From assembly GCF_020005365.1 (NCBI RefSeq), contig NZ_JACNML010000001.1:310001-374000 (forward strand): a stretch of 64,000 bases of DNA, given 5' to 3'. Source of the stretch: Kangiella shandongensis (GTDB lineage Bacteria; Pseudomonadota; Gammaproteobacteria; Enterobacterales; Kangiellaceae). The notes under the pieces were generated by a model. It did no database searches. It was not told the origin of the DNA and was given only the letters and a program-made list of their open reading frames with translations. The position numbers and the translations under genes are program-made. Shown here one piece after another: positions 55,516 to 64,000 of the stretch; within the stretch, counting starts at the first letter, position 1; each line of letters begins with the position of its first letter.

Positions 55516-57732
55516 CTAGTTTTTCAAGCCCCGCTTGATAATTTTTGGTGTCACAAAAATTAACAGCTCTTCTTTCGCATCTTCACGAGACGTATTTCTG
55601 AACAACCAGCCTAATAGAGGAATATCGCCCAATAGCGGAACTTTTGTTTCATCGTACTTGGTCCGGTGCTGGAAGATACCACCTAAGACAATGGTTTCAC
55701 CATTGTCTACCAAGATCTGGGTACCTATTTCCTGGGTATTAATTGCAGGAGCACCGCCCACGGCAAAGCCATCAGCTGTCGTAAACACAACTTCATCACC
55801 ACGTGTATCCTGACTGATTGATAAATCAAGGAACACTCTGCCATCCGGGGTAATTTGTGGTGTTACTTTTAGTTCTAATACAGCTTCTTTAAACTGAATA
55901 TTTGAAGCACCGGAAGAGCCGCCCTGCAAGTATGGAATTTCTTCACCTGCTTTAATAAAGGCTTCTTTCTGATTGGCTGTAATCACTTTCGGGCTTGCCA
56001 CGACTTCACCACGATTTTCAGCTTCCATGGCCGATAGCTCCATGTCGACAATAATCCCCTCGGCAAGCCTCGCAAAAGATAAGCCTAATGAGCCCGCAGG
56101 GTTCGCCACAGGCAAGTTCACGTTAAGTCTCTCAGGAATAGAACCGATGCTATTAGGGTCTTCACCTTCCACAATAATGTTATCGTTATTTACGACAGCT
56201 CCGCCGATCGTTCCTGATACGGTACCCTCTCTCGAGTTAAACTTATCCGTCACACCAAAGCGAGCACCTAAATCACGGGCAAAGCCATCACTCGCAGTTA
56301 CTAAACGGGCTTCAATTAATACCTGCTCAACCGGTCTGTCGAGTTGAGAAACCAAGTTTCTGACCTCTTCAATCTTTGAAGCAACGTCTTTTACGATTAA
56401 TGTATTAGTACGAACATCAATAGATACCGCGCCACGCGCAGATAAAACACCGACAGTTTGATCAGCCGACGTTGAACCCGTTGAATTTGATGTTGTTAAT
56501 TTAGATGGCGATAGTAACGAAGCAATTTCAGCAGCTTTTGCGTAATTTATTTGTATCAGCTCAGTTCTAAGCGGAGCCAACTCTTCTTGCTGCTTATTGG
56601 CTTCAAGCTCCTGTTGTTCGCGCGCCGCGATAACGTCTGCAGGAGCAACCATCATGACGTTACCTTCCTGCCGCTTATCAAGGCCTTTAGATTTTAGGAT
56701 AATATCCAGAGCCTGATCCCATGGCACATTGACCAGATTCAGGGCCATAGAGCCTTGAACGTCATCACTGATGACAATATTGATCCCGGCAAAATCACCT
56801 AAAGTATGCAATATTGCCTTTAAGTCCATATCCTGGAACTGAAGGGTTAAGCGTTCACCTGTATACTTCGGCTTCTCACGTTCACGCTTTTCAATTTCCT
56901 GTTTAGTCAGCGGCTTCAGCTCGATCGTATAAAGATCGTCGGCCTGATATGCCAGGTAATCAAAACGATCATTACCACGCACAGATAAACGCACCGTATC
57001 GCCTCGACGTGAGGTTTCGACAAGTTGGGCGGGCGTGCCGAAATCAATAACATCCAGACGGCGAACAAAATCAGGATCAATATCACTACCAATAAAGTCT
57101 GCAATCACCGTTCGACCTTCCTGACGCAGATCAACGTTAACATTTGGTGAGCCAAGACTAACCAGAACACGGCCCTCTCCAGAAGTGCCGCGACGGAAAT
57201 CAACCCCTGTGATATCGAACTGAGAATTCGCAGTATAGCTTGCGTCTCTACTGGACTTTGAAGTACCAGCCTGAGCTGTAGAGGCCCCCGCATCCAAAGT
57301 CACTACATAAGCATTCCCTTGGATTTGACTATTATAGGAAACCAATTCGGACAAGTTGATCACCACACGAGTTCGATCTTGGGCTTCGATAGCCGTTACA
57401 GAGCCGATTGCGCCGACCCCAACATCTTTTGTCTTATAATCGAGTGCAGAGCTGACTCCAGCAAAATCCATTGAGATTCGAGCCGGGCTGTCAGTCGTAA
57501 ACTCCTGTGGCGTTGGTGGTACATCAGAATAGCTCAGCCGTACCATTACCTTGTCGCCAGGTAACACATTATAGTCAATCGACTGTAACTGACTGGCATG
57601 GACACCCCATGAAAACAGCATAGCTCCCGCCAACACTGAACAACTCTTTACTAACTTCTTCATCTTTATCAACATAGTCGTTTTACCCAATTCTGACTTG
57701 TTCATCCGTTCTTCATTTATAATTCGCATCAT
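55516..57732 (-). CDS. pilQ: Type IV pilus secretin PilQ
   Basis: PilQ forms the outer-membrane pore for pilus extrusion. The 738 residues include a signal peptide (ending VHA), one or two AMIN domains (residues about 55-270) that bind peptidoglycan, an STN-type N0 domain (LTLQFQDMDLKAILHTLGDF), an N1 domain (AEIASLLSP), and the C-terminal secretin with VEARLVTA and the GGIFQH signature. The chosen ATG (57732) follows GAGGG four bases after it, but gives 23 residues before the hydrophobic core; starts at residue 10 or 20 are alternatives. pilP ends seven bases upstream. Confidence 0.95.
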   Translation of the reverse strand: MMRIINEERMNKSELGKTTMLIKMKKLVKSCSVLAGAMLFSWGVHASQLQSIDYNVLPGDKVMVRLSYSDVPPTPQEFTTDSPARISMDFAGVSSALDYKTKDVGVGAIGSVTAIEAQDRTRVVINLSELVSYNSQIQGNAYVVTLDAGASTAQAGTSKSSRDASYTANSQFDITGVDFRRGTSGEGRVLVSLGSPNVNVDLRQEGRTVIADFIGSDIDPDFVRRLDVIDFGTPAQLVETSRRGDTVRLSVRGNDRFDYLAYQADDLYTIELKPLTKQEIEKREREKPKYTGERLTLQFQDMDLKAILHTLGDFAGINIVISDDVQGSMALNLVNVPWDQALDIILKSKGLDKRQEGNVMMVAPADVIAAREQQELEANKQQEELAPLRTELIQINYAKAAEIASLLSPSKLTTSNSTGSTSADQTVGVLSARGAVSIDVRTNTLIVKDVASKIEEVRNLVSQLDRPVEQVLIEARLVTASDGFARDLGARFGVTDKFNSREGTVSGTIGGAVVNNDNIIVEGEDPNSIGSIPERLNVNLPVANPAGSLGLSFARLAEGIIVDMELSAMEAENRGEVVASPKVITANQKEAFIKAGEEIPYLQGGSSGASNIQFKEAVLELKVTPQITPDGRVFLDLSISQDTRGDEVVFTTADGFAVGGAPAINTQEIGTQILVDNGETIVLGGIFQHRTKYDETKVPLLGDIPLLGWLFRNTSREDAKEELLIFVTPKIIKRGLKN

Positions 57733-57739
57733 TCAGCCC

Positions 57740-58297
57740 TCACTGTCCCAAGACCAGGTACTGTGTTCGATTTTCCCAACAACCTCGTCCATTCGGAATA
57801 ATCGCTTCAATGGTGATTTGATTACTTTCTATTTTGCTAATGCGACCATTATTCAAACCGATATACTCACCTTCGTGAACCGGCTGTATCACACCCGCAC
57901 TATCACCACTTAATATTTTAACTAAGCCTCTAAGCTCTTTCTTATTGGCTATCATGCCCATGTACTGCATCGCATCCAGACCATACTTTTCCATTTCATG
58001 CTTTTGACGATTCGGATCCGGTCGGACGTCTGACTCACAGTTTCCATCAACTAACATGGTACGCGATTCGTGTTCTGGATCGAGCTGTGCAAATGGACTG
58101 CGTAGCTCCGAAGCCGAGTATGTAAAAGGCTCATAAGCCGCGACTTTTGGTAATGGCTCGATACTGGTTTTAGTTTTGCTTTTAATGTCAGCAATTTTCT
58201 TATCCAGGCTTTCCATCCCCTCGTCTTCACATCCTGACAACAAAGCTAAAGACATGATGACTCCGAGAAGGACACTGGTTTTATTTAAAGACTTCAC
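57740..58297 (-). CDS. pilP: Type IV pilus assembly lipoprotein PilP
   Basis: PilP is an inner-membrane lipoprotein that links the PilMNO platform to PilQ. The 185 residues have lipobox LSGC (C23 lipid) after a hydrophobic start, an extended linker and an HR-like beta domain at the C-terminus (RGLVKILSGDSAGVIQPVHEGEYIG). It starts two bases after the pilO stop. Confidence 0.95.
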   Translation of the reverse strand: MKSLNKTSVLLGVIMSLALLSGCEDEGMESLDKKIADIKSKTKTSIEPLPKVAAYEPFTYSASELRSPFAQLDPEHESRTMLVDGNCESDVRPDPNRQKHEMEKYGLDAMQYMGMIANKKELRGLVKILSGDSAGVIQPVHEGEYIGLNNGRISKIESNQITIEAIIPNGRGCWENRTQYLVLGQ

Positions 58298-58299
58298 TG

Positions 58300-58926
58300 T
58301 TACCCCTCCTCAGACTCATAACGATACGTTTTAGCCAAGACACTGAAACTCAATTGTTCAGCCCCCCCCTCTGCTTCTGTGGGAGTCCCTCTTCGGCGAT
58401 TACGAGGACTCGAGGCAGGCTCAAGTTTAAAGTTATGCAAGGTGACGATTCTCGGAAGCTTCGAGACGCGACTGACAAAGTCAGCTATTTGATGATAGCT
58501 TCCCGTAGCAATGATTTCGATAGGCTTTTCAATGTAAAACTCCTTTTTCTTCTCATTGAGGTATTTATGTGACAACAGCTCGATTCCTGAACCGGAAGCG
58601 GCATACGAGATTTCATCCAATAACCCTGGGATTTCCGTATTTTTTGGCAGCTGCTCTAAAAGCCCCTTAAAGGTTTCTTTCATCTCCGCCATTTGCTTGC
58701 GATACGCATCTAAATTAACCGCTTTCTCGTATTCCCGCTGGTAATCATCGAGCAACTGGACTTCTTTACGTTTTTTGGATTCCAACTCTCCGAGCTGGTC
58801 ACTCGTATCAAAGTAATAGCCCAGCCCCAGCACGACAACCATTGCCAGCGCAATAAATACGATTTTTCCAGGGAGGGGCCAGGAACCAATATTACTAAAA
58901 TCTTGATATTGACTTAAATCAGCCAT
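58300..58926 (-). CDS. pilO: Type IV pilus inner-membrane protein PilO
   Basis: The 208-residue protein has one membrane helix (about 22-40), a coiled-coil stretch (LESKKRKEVQLLDDYQREYEKA) and a C-terminal ferredoxin-like domain with EIPGLLDEISYAASGSGIELL. It pairs with PilN to align the pilus machine. Start shares one base with the pilN stop; pilP follows after two bases. Confidence 0.95.
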   Translation of the reverse strand: MADLSQYQDFSNIGSWPLPGKIVFIALAMVVVLGLGYYFDTSDQLGELESKKRKEVQLLDDYQREYEKAVNLDAYRKQMAEMKETFKGLLEQLPKNTEIPGLLDEISYAASGSGIELLSHKYLNEKKKEFYIEKPIEIIATGSYHQIADFVSRVSKLPRIVTLHNFKLEPASSPRNRRRGTPTEAEGGAEQLSFSVLAKTYRYESEEG

Positions 58927-59521
58927 TATTTCCCCTCCTCAACTGTCGCTTTGCCTGGAATAACCTGTTTTGCTTCAAGCGTAAAGTTCTGTGCCGGGAG
59001 CCCTTTCGTTTGCTTATTAACGTCTTTTAAAGAACTGGTCTGCAAACGTTCAGAGGTATCCATCTTGCGCATAAACTCAGAAATTCGAGGGTTGGTTTCA
59101 CCCTGACCGGTAAAAATTAATTTGTGCTGTAAAATTTTATTTTTTCCGGCAGTCGTTTCTATCCGCTGCCAAGTCGACAGGTTTATCCCCTCAGGAGTAA
59201 CACGAACCAATTCATCAAACATACGCACCACTTCAGGTCGGCTGCGCTGCAAGTCTGTGATCAGGTTCATGCGCTTAATGAGTTCTTCCTTTTCTTTCTT
59301 CAGCTTCTCAATTTCTTTCGTTTGCTGTTTCAGCACACCAATCTCGGTATTGAGCTTATTGATACGCTTATCTTGGTTATCAATTCTGGACTGCATAACG
59401 AAGTGCACTAAAACAAATATCAGTGCGGCCAATACGACCATTAAGCCGAATGTAATCCAAAACTCTTTATTCCGCTCTTGGCGTAACTCCTCACGCCAAT
59501 CGAGTAAGTTAATACGTGCCA

Positions 59522-59522
<1 letters not shown>
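58926..59522 (-). CDS. pilN: Type IV pilus inner-membrane protein PilN
   Basis: The 198-residue protein begins ARINLLDWREELR, the conserved short cytoplasmic tail that docks into PilM, followed by a membrane helix (about 23-43), a coiled coil, and a periplasmic domain with VRMFDELVRVTPEGINLSTWQR. It partners PilO. Start overlaps the pilM stop by one base. Confidence 0.96.
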
Positions 59523-60601
<1,079 letters not shown>

Positions 60602-60844
60602 TCATTTAGTTGGTTCAACAATGTCCCTTATTTCTTCATTTATCTTAAGTTGAGTGTTTAAGACACGTCCCCAAAAGTGAATCCAATTTCACTCAAAAGT
60701 TAAACTTTTTTATTAACTAACACTTCTAAGATACTATATTTACACTGATTTACAAAAAAATTCAGCCTTTTTTTTTAGAAAAGGTATACTGGTACACAAT
60801 TCATAAACCAGCTATATCGCTCCACCATAAATCTTTCAAAAAAA

Positions 60845-63433
60845 ATGACCATCAATATATTGAAGAAATTAGCCTTATTTGTGAGTTTTATCACAATATT
60901 TGTGATCATGACGGTGATCGGTGCTTTCCTCTATGCGACGCCGCAAGTGCCTGAAATCGACTCATTGAAAAATGTAAAGCTGCAAACGCCTATGCGCATT
61001 TTTACTGCCGATGGCAAGCTCATTGGTGAGTTTGGCGATGTCAGGAGGGAGCCCGTTGAGTTCGAGCAAATCCCTGAAAGCTTTATAAACGCCCTGATAT
61101 CAACCGAGGATCAGCGCTTTTATGAACACAGCGGAGTTGATGTCAAAGGCTTATTACGTGTTCTAAAAGTCGCCGCCACTACTGGTGAGTTTTCAGAAGG
61201 GGCCAGTACGCTAACCATGCAGACTGCGCGTAATATGTTCCTGACCCGCGATCAGCGGTTAAAGCGTAAGCTGATTGAGATGTTTCTCGCCGTTCACATG
61301 GAACGAGAGCTATCCAAGCAAGAAATCCTCGAACTCTATACCAACAAAGTGCACTTCAGTCATCGTGCTTATGGGCTGGCTGCCGCAGCAGAAGTTTATT
61401 ATGGTAAGCACCTGAGTGAACTGACTCTGCCTGAAGCAGCGATGATGGCCGGACTGCTCAAAGGTGAATCTGCCTACAACCCGATCTCACATCCTGACAG
61501 GGCAGTTGGTCGACGTAATCTGGTTCTCAGCCGTATGCTCGACGAAGGCTACATTGATCAAAAGACCTACGAGCTGGCGATTGAGACACCGCTAACAGCT
61601 AAAAAGCACCGCGCCGATCTCGATATTGAAGCCCCATACGTTGCTGAAATGGTCCGCCTCGACGTCATCAATCGTTTTGGTCGAGACATTGCCTATAATC
61701 ACGGACTGGATATTGTCACGACTATCGACTCCCAGCACCAAGCCTATGCTAATACCGCCCTGCGTGAAGGCTTACTGACTTACGATCGCCGTCATGGTTA
61801 TAAAGGGCCAGAGCAGCAAATCGAAAATTTTGCTGAAAAAGAGGTCAATGAATTGATGCAAATTCTGGATTCAACACCGGAAATTGGAGGCCTCCAACCA
61901 GCCATCATCCTTGAAGTAGCCGACAAGAGTATCAAGGTACTGAGTAAAGAAGCCAAGGAACTCACCATTGAATGGGAAGGCTTAAATTGGGCCGCAAAAT
62001 TTATTAGCGACACCCGTATTGGCTACAAGCCGAAATCTGCCAAAGAGTTCGCTTCAGCAGGCGATGTGGTACGGATTCGCCATATCAAAGAAGATGAATG
62101 GCACCTCAGTCAATTGCCAGAAGCCTCAGCAGCCTTCATTTCATTACGCTCAAAAGATGGTGGAGTCACCTCGCTGGTCGGCGGCTTTGATTATCTGTCC
62201 AATAAATTTAACCTGGCCACTCAGGCACGAAGACAGCCGGGCTCGAATATCAAACCATTTATCTACGCCGCCGCGTTCTCGAAAGGCTTTAATGCCGCCA
62301 GCCTGGTCAATGATGCACCCTACGTTAAGGTCAATAATGAAATTGATGAAGTATGGCGCCCGCAAAACGATAATCTGAAATATAATGGGCCTACTCGACT
62401 TAGAGTGGGGTTAAAGCGCTCGATTAATACCATTTCGACTCGCTTGATCGATAGTATCACCCCAGCCTATGCGGAACGGTTCCTGGTTAAAATCGGATTA
62501 CCCGATGAGCACATGGACCCGTACCAGTCACTAGCGCTGGGAACAGCCAGTTTTACACCGATGGAAATGGCTACCGCTTACGCGGTACTGGCTAATGGTG
62601 GCTATCAGGTAGAGCCCTACTATATTGAAAAAATCACCACTTCCTATGGTGATGTTCTTTATCAGGCAACGCCGAAAGTCGTCTGTGAACAATGCGAGCA
62701 AATTCGTATTAATAATCAGATCCGTGACGCTAAGTACTCTCCCGAGATCCGTAACTATCCGGCACTACCGCTCCCTGAAAACAAAATTGCACAGGAAGTC
62801 ATCGATCCCCGAGACGCTTTTATTCTCTACGATATGATGAAAGACGTGATCCATAGCGGCACCGCAACCACACAACTGCGCCGCCGTAACAGCCCTTTGC
62901 TGGAGCGCCACGATCTGGCAGGTAAAACTGGTACCGCTAATGATTATAAGGATGCCTGGTTCTCCGGCTTTAACGATAAACTGGTGGCCAGTGCCTGGAT
63001 GGGCTTCTCCGATCATCGACGCAGCCTTGGCCGTTACGAATATGGTGGTAAAGCCGCTCTACCTATCTGGGCTTCGTTTATGGAAAAAGCCCTCGACGGA
63101 GTGCCTGAACAGGAAATTATTCAGCCTCCTGGTGTCGTCTCTGCCAAAATTGATCCGAAAACCGGTAAGTTAGCTGCGCTAGGCCAACAAAATGCTATCT
63201 TTGAATATTTCCGAGACGACAGTGTGCCATCAGAAAGCAGTCAGGGAACAACTGACTTTGGGCAGCTCTACAGTGATGACATCAACCGCAACACTGATGA
63301 GGAAAGCGAACCAGAGCAGCTTGAGCAAGAGCAATTAGATCAGCTCATTGACTCTCTGCAAGATGACTCTGAATCGGAGCCGGTAGAACAGGAAGAGAAT
63401 CAGGAACCACCAGAGCCCGGCTCGATATTCTAG
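60845..63433 (+). CDS. mrcA: Penicillin-binding protein 1A (mrcA/ponA)
   Basis: A bifunctional murein synthase. One membrane helix (about 8-30) precedes the GT51 glycosyltransferase with catalytic E88 in EDQRFYEHSG and the ELYTNKVHFSHRAYGLAAAAEVYYGK motif, an OB-like insertion, and the transpeptidase with S467-x-x-K470 (QPGSNIKPF), SxN in SINT and K694-TGTA. The acidic tail of about 70 residues is rich in Glu/Gln. The 862-residue length fits PBP1A. Divergence from pilM is standard. No Shine-Dalgarno site is seen; the ATG follows an A-run. Confidence 0.97.
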   Translation: MTINILKKLALFVSFITIFVIMTVIGAFLYATPQVPEIDSLKNVKLQTPMRIFTADGKLIGEFGDVRREPVEFEQIPESFINALISTEDQRFYEHSGVDVKGLLRVLKVAATTGEFSEGASTLTMQTARNMFLTRDQRLKRKLIEMFLAVHMERELSKQEILELYTNKVHFSHRAYGLAAAAEVYYGKHLSELTLPEAAMMAGLLKGESAYNPISHPDRAVGRRNLVLSRMLDEGYIDQKTYELAIETPLTAKKHRADLDIEAPYVAEMVRLDVINRFGRDIAYNHGLDIVTTIDSQHQAYANTALREGLLTYDRRHGYKGPEQQIENFAEKEVNELMQILDSTPEIGGLQPAIILEVADKSIKVLSKEAKELTIEWEGLNWAAKFISDTRIGYKPKSAKEFASAGDVVRIRHIKEDEWHLSQLPEASAAFISLRSKDGGVTSLVGGFDYLSNKFNLATQARRQPGSNIKPFIYAAAFSKGFNAASLVNDAPYVKVNNEIDEVWRPQNDNLKYNGPTRLRVGLKRSINTISTRLIDSITPAYAERFLVKIGLPDEHMDPYQSLALGTASFTPMEMATAYAVLANGGYQVEPYYIEKITTSYGDVLYQATPKVVCEQCEQIRINNQIRDAKYSPEIRNYPALPLPENKIAQEVIDPRDAFILYDMMKDVIHSGTATTQLRRRNSPLLERHDLAGKTGTANDYKDAWFSGFNDKLVASAWMGFSDHRRSLGRYEYGGKAALPIWASFMEKALDGVPEQEIIQPPGVVSAKIDPKTGKLAALGQQNAIFEYFRDDSVPSESSQGTTDFGQLYSDDINRNTDEESEPEQLEQEQLDQLIDSLQDDSESEPVEQEENQEPPEPGSIF

Positions 63434-63466
63434 TCGATTATCTTCCACAATAATCCTTGCAGCCAT

Positions 63467-63496
63467 AAAAAAAGCACCGATATCGGTGCTTTTTTT
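63467..63496. terminator. Bidirectional intrinsic terminator
   Basis: A perfect 30-base palindrome: seven A, AGCACCGAT/ATCGGTGCT-type stem, seven T. It serves both mrcA (rightward) and rpmE (leftward). Confidence 0.95.
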
Positions 63497-63520
63497 ATTT
63501 GAAGCTTGCTCAGTAACGAA

Positions 63521-63730
63521 TTACTTAAGCTTACGAGTTCCGAAACGCTTACGGAAACGATCAACACGACCGCCTGAATCAACCATTTTCTGTTTACCAG
63601 TGTAGAATGGGTGACAAGCTGAGCAAACGTCCAGGCTGATGTCAGAACCCGCTGAACCAACTTCAATAACATTACCGCAACTGCAAGTTGCTTTAATGGT
63701 TTTATATTCTGGGTGAATACCTTGTTTCAT
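63521..63730 (-). CDS. rpmE: 50S ribosomal protein bL31, zinc-binding type
   Basis: A 69-residue protein with C16, C18, C36 and C39 (CSC...CSAC) for zinc, the C+ type usually displaced by a zinc-free paralogue during zinc starvation. GIHPEYKTI at the start and [15 protein letters not shown] near the end are the standard bL31 motifs. A sigma-70 promoter lies about 90 bases upstream and the transcript ends at the shared palindromic terminator. Confidence 0.97.
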   Translation of the reverse strand: MKQGIHPEYKTIKATCSCGNVIEVGSAGSDISLDVCSACHPFYTGKQKMVDSGGRVDRFRKRFGTRKLK

Positions 63731-63819
63731 AATTTATCTCTCGTCATTGGAGTCGCCATTTGGGCTATAGCATTTGAATTTTGCTACGCCAAACACCACT
63801 CGAATATTTAGGAAGCGCG

Positions 63820-63848
63820 ATCATACGCGGAGATAGCGCCAAGATCAA
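63820..63848 (-). promoter_or_regulatory. Promoter of rpmE
   Basis: On the minus strand TTGATC (63848-63843), 17 bases, TATGAT (63825-63820), so the leader is about 80 nt, long enough for a regulated 5' structure. Confidence 0.65.
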
Positions 63849-63885
63849 GTCCCGGCCACTGTCACGAACTCAGCTAAATGACCCA

Positions 63886-64000
63886 CTATTTCAATGGCAG
63901 CTTCGATGGTAACTGCAGATCCAGCCCAAACAGGAAGTCGTTTTCGATGGTAAAAGACCTTTGTGTTAATACCTGCCCTTCATTACCAATAATCCGCAAA
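63886..64000 (-). CDS. C-terminal end of an unidentified protein
   Basis: The minus-strand frame open to the window edge reads 37 codons to a TAG at 63886-63888 (LRIIGNEGQVL...GLDLQLPSKLPLK). Nothing recognisable; too short for a family call. Confidence 0.35.
   Translation of the reverse strand, partial: LRIIGNEGQVLTQRSFTIENDFLFGLDLQLPSKLPLK

Overview
This window looks like a chromosomal segment of a free-living gammaproteobacterium. The gene orders tsaD / rpsU-yqeY-dnaG-rpoD-tRNA-Ile, lptD-surA-pdxA-rsmA, coaBC-algC-slmA-pyrE, rpmB-rpmG-mutM and pilMNOPQ-aroK-aroB-damX-like are characteristic of that class. Moderate G+C and the mix of traits (long AlgC, dimeric dUTPase, type IV pilus) would suit a marine oceanospirillalean such as a Kangiella relative. 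That placement is inference; no marker was searched.

Layout. 1-2.7 kb: end of plsY, a Bcr/CflA-type exporter, and an A+T-rich pair (putative Cys-His amidase plus lipoprotein) sitting between plsY and tsaD. 2.7-8.7 kb: tsaD divergent from the macromolecular-synthesis cluster (rpsU, yqeY-like, dnaG, rpoD) and a CAU-anticodon tRNA-Ile2. 9.0-12.0 kb: an ECF sigma factor with an overlapping membrane protein, a secreted amidohydrolase and a divergent small membrane protein. 12.2-20.4 kb: NodB deacetylase, M1 aminopeptidase lipoprotein, MFS transporter and aconitase. 20.6-25 kb: purC, then a YVTN-repeat protein divergent from a cupredoxin-like/polytopic membrane pair. 25-30 kb: leftward cluster of sirtuin, dimeric dUTPase, djlA and the MurU/AmgK recycling enzymes. 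30-36 kb: outer-membrane biogenesis operon lptD-surA-pdxA-rsmA and a PilZ protein. 36-42.5 kb: a probable CRP-controlled small RNA, pyrE, slmA, algC and coaBC. 42.7-48.7 kb: radC, L28, L33, mutM, two ExbD proteins without ExbB, small proteins, patatin, ferredoxin and coaD. 48.8-64 kb: aldehyde dehydrogenase, YheT hydrolase, hemE, SPOR protein, aroB, aroK, pilQPONM, PBP1A, L31 and the end of an unknown gene.

Most of the window is housekeeping. The two strongest non-routine signals are regulatory. First, TGTAA-N16-ACGACT occurs three times with identical spacing, each copy pointing at a gene of the ECF sigma locus (sigma gene, amidohydrolase, divergent small membrane protein), which looks like a self-contained sigma regulon. 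Second, a perfect TGTGA-N6-TCACA CRP site is placed at class II distance from a -10 element, followed by a roughly 118-nt unit with a 14-codon ORF, an AAN-repeat tract and an intrinsic terminator between the PilZ gene and pyrE. Secondary points are the possible effector/immunity pair at 1.5-2.7 kb, the palindrome-flanked cupredoxin module at 23 kb, and replacement of the usual coaBC-linked dut by a dimeric dUTPase elsewhere in the window.
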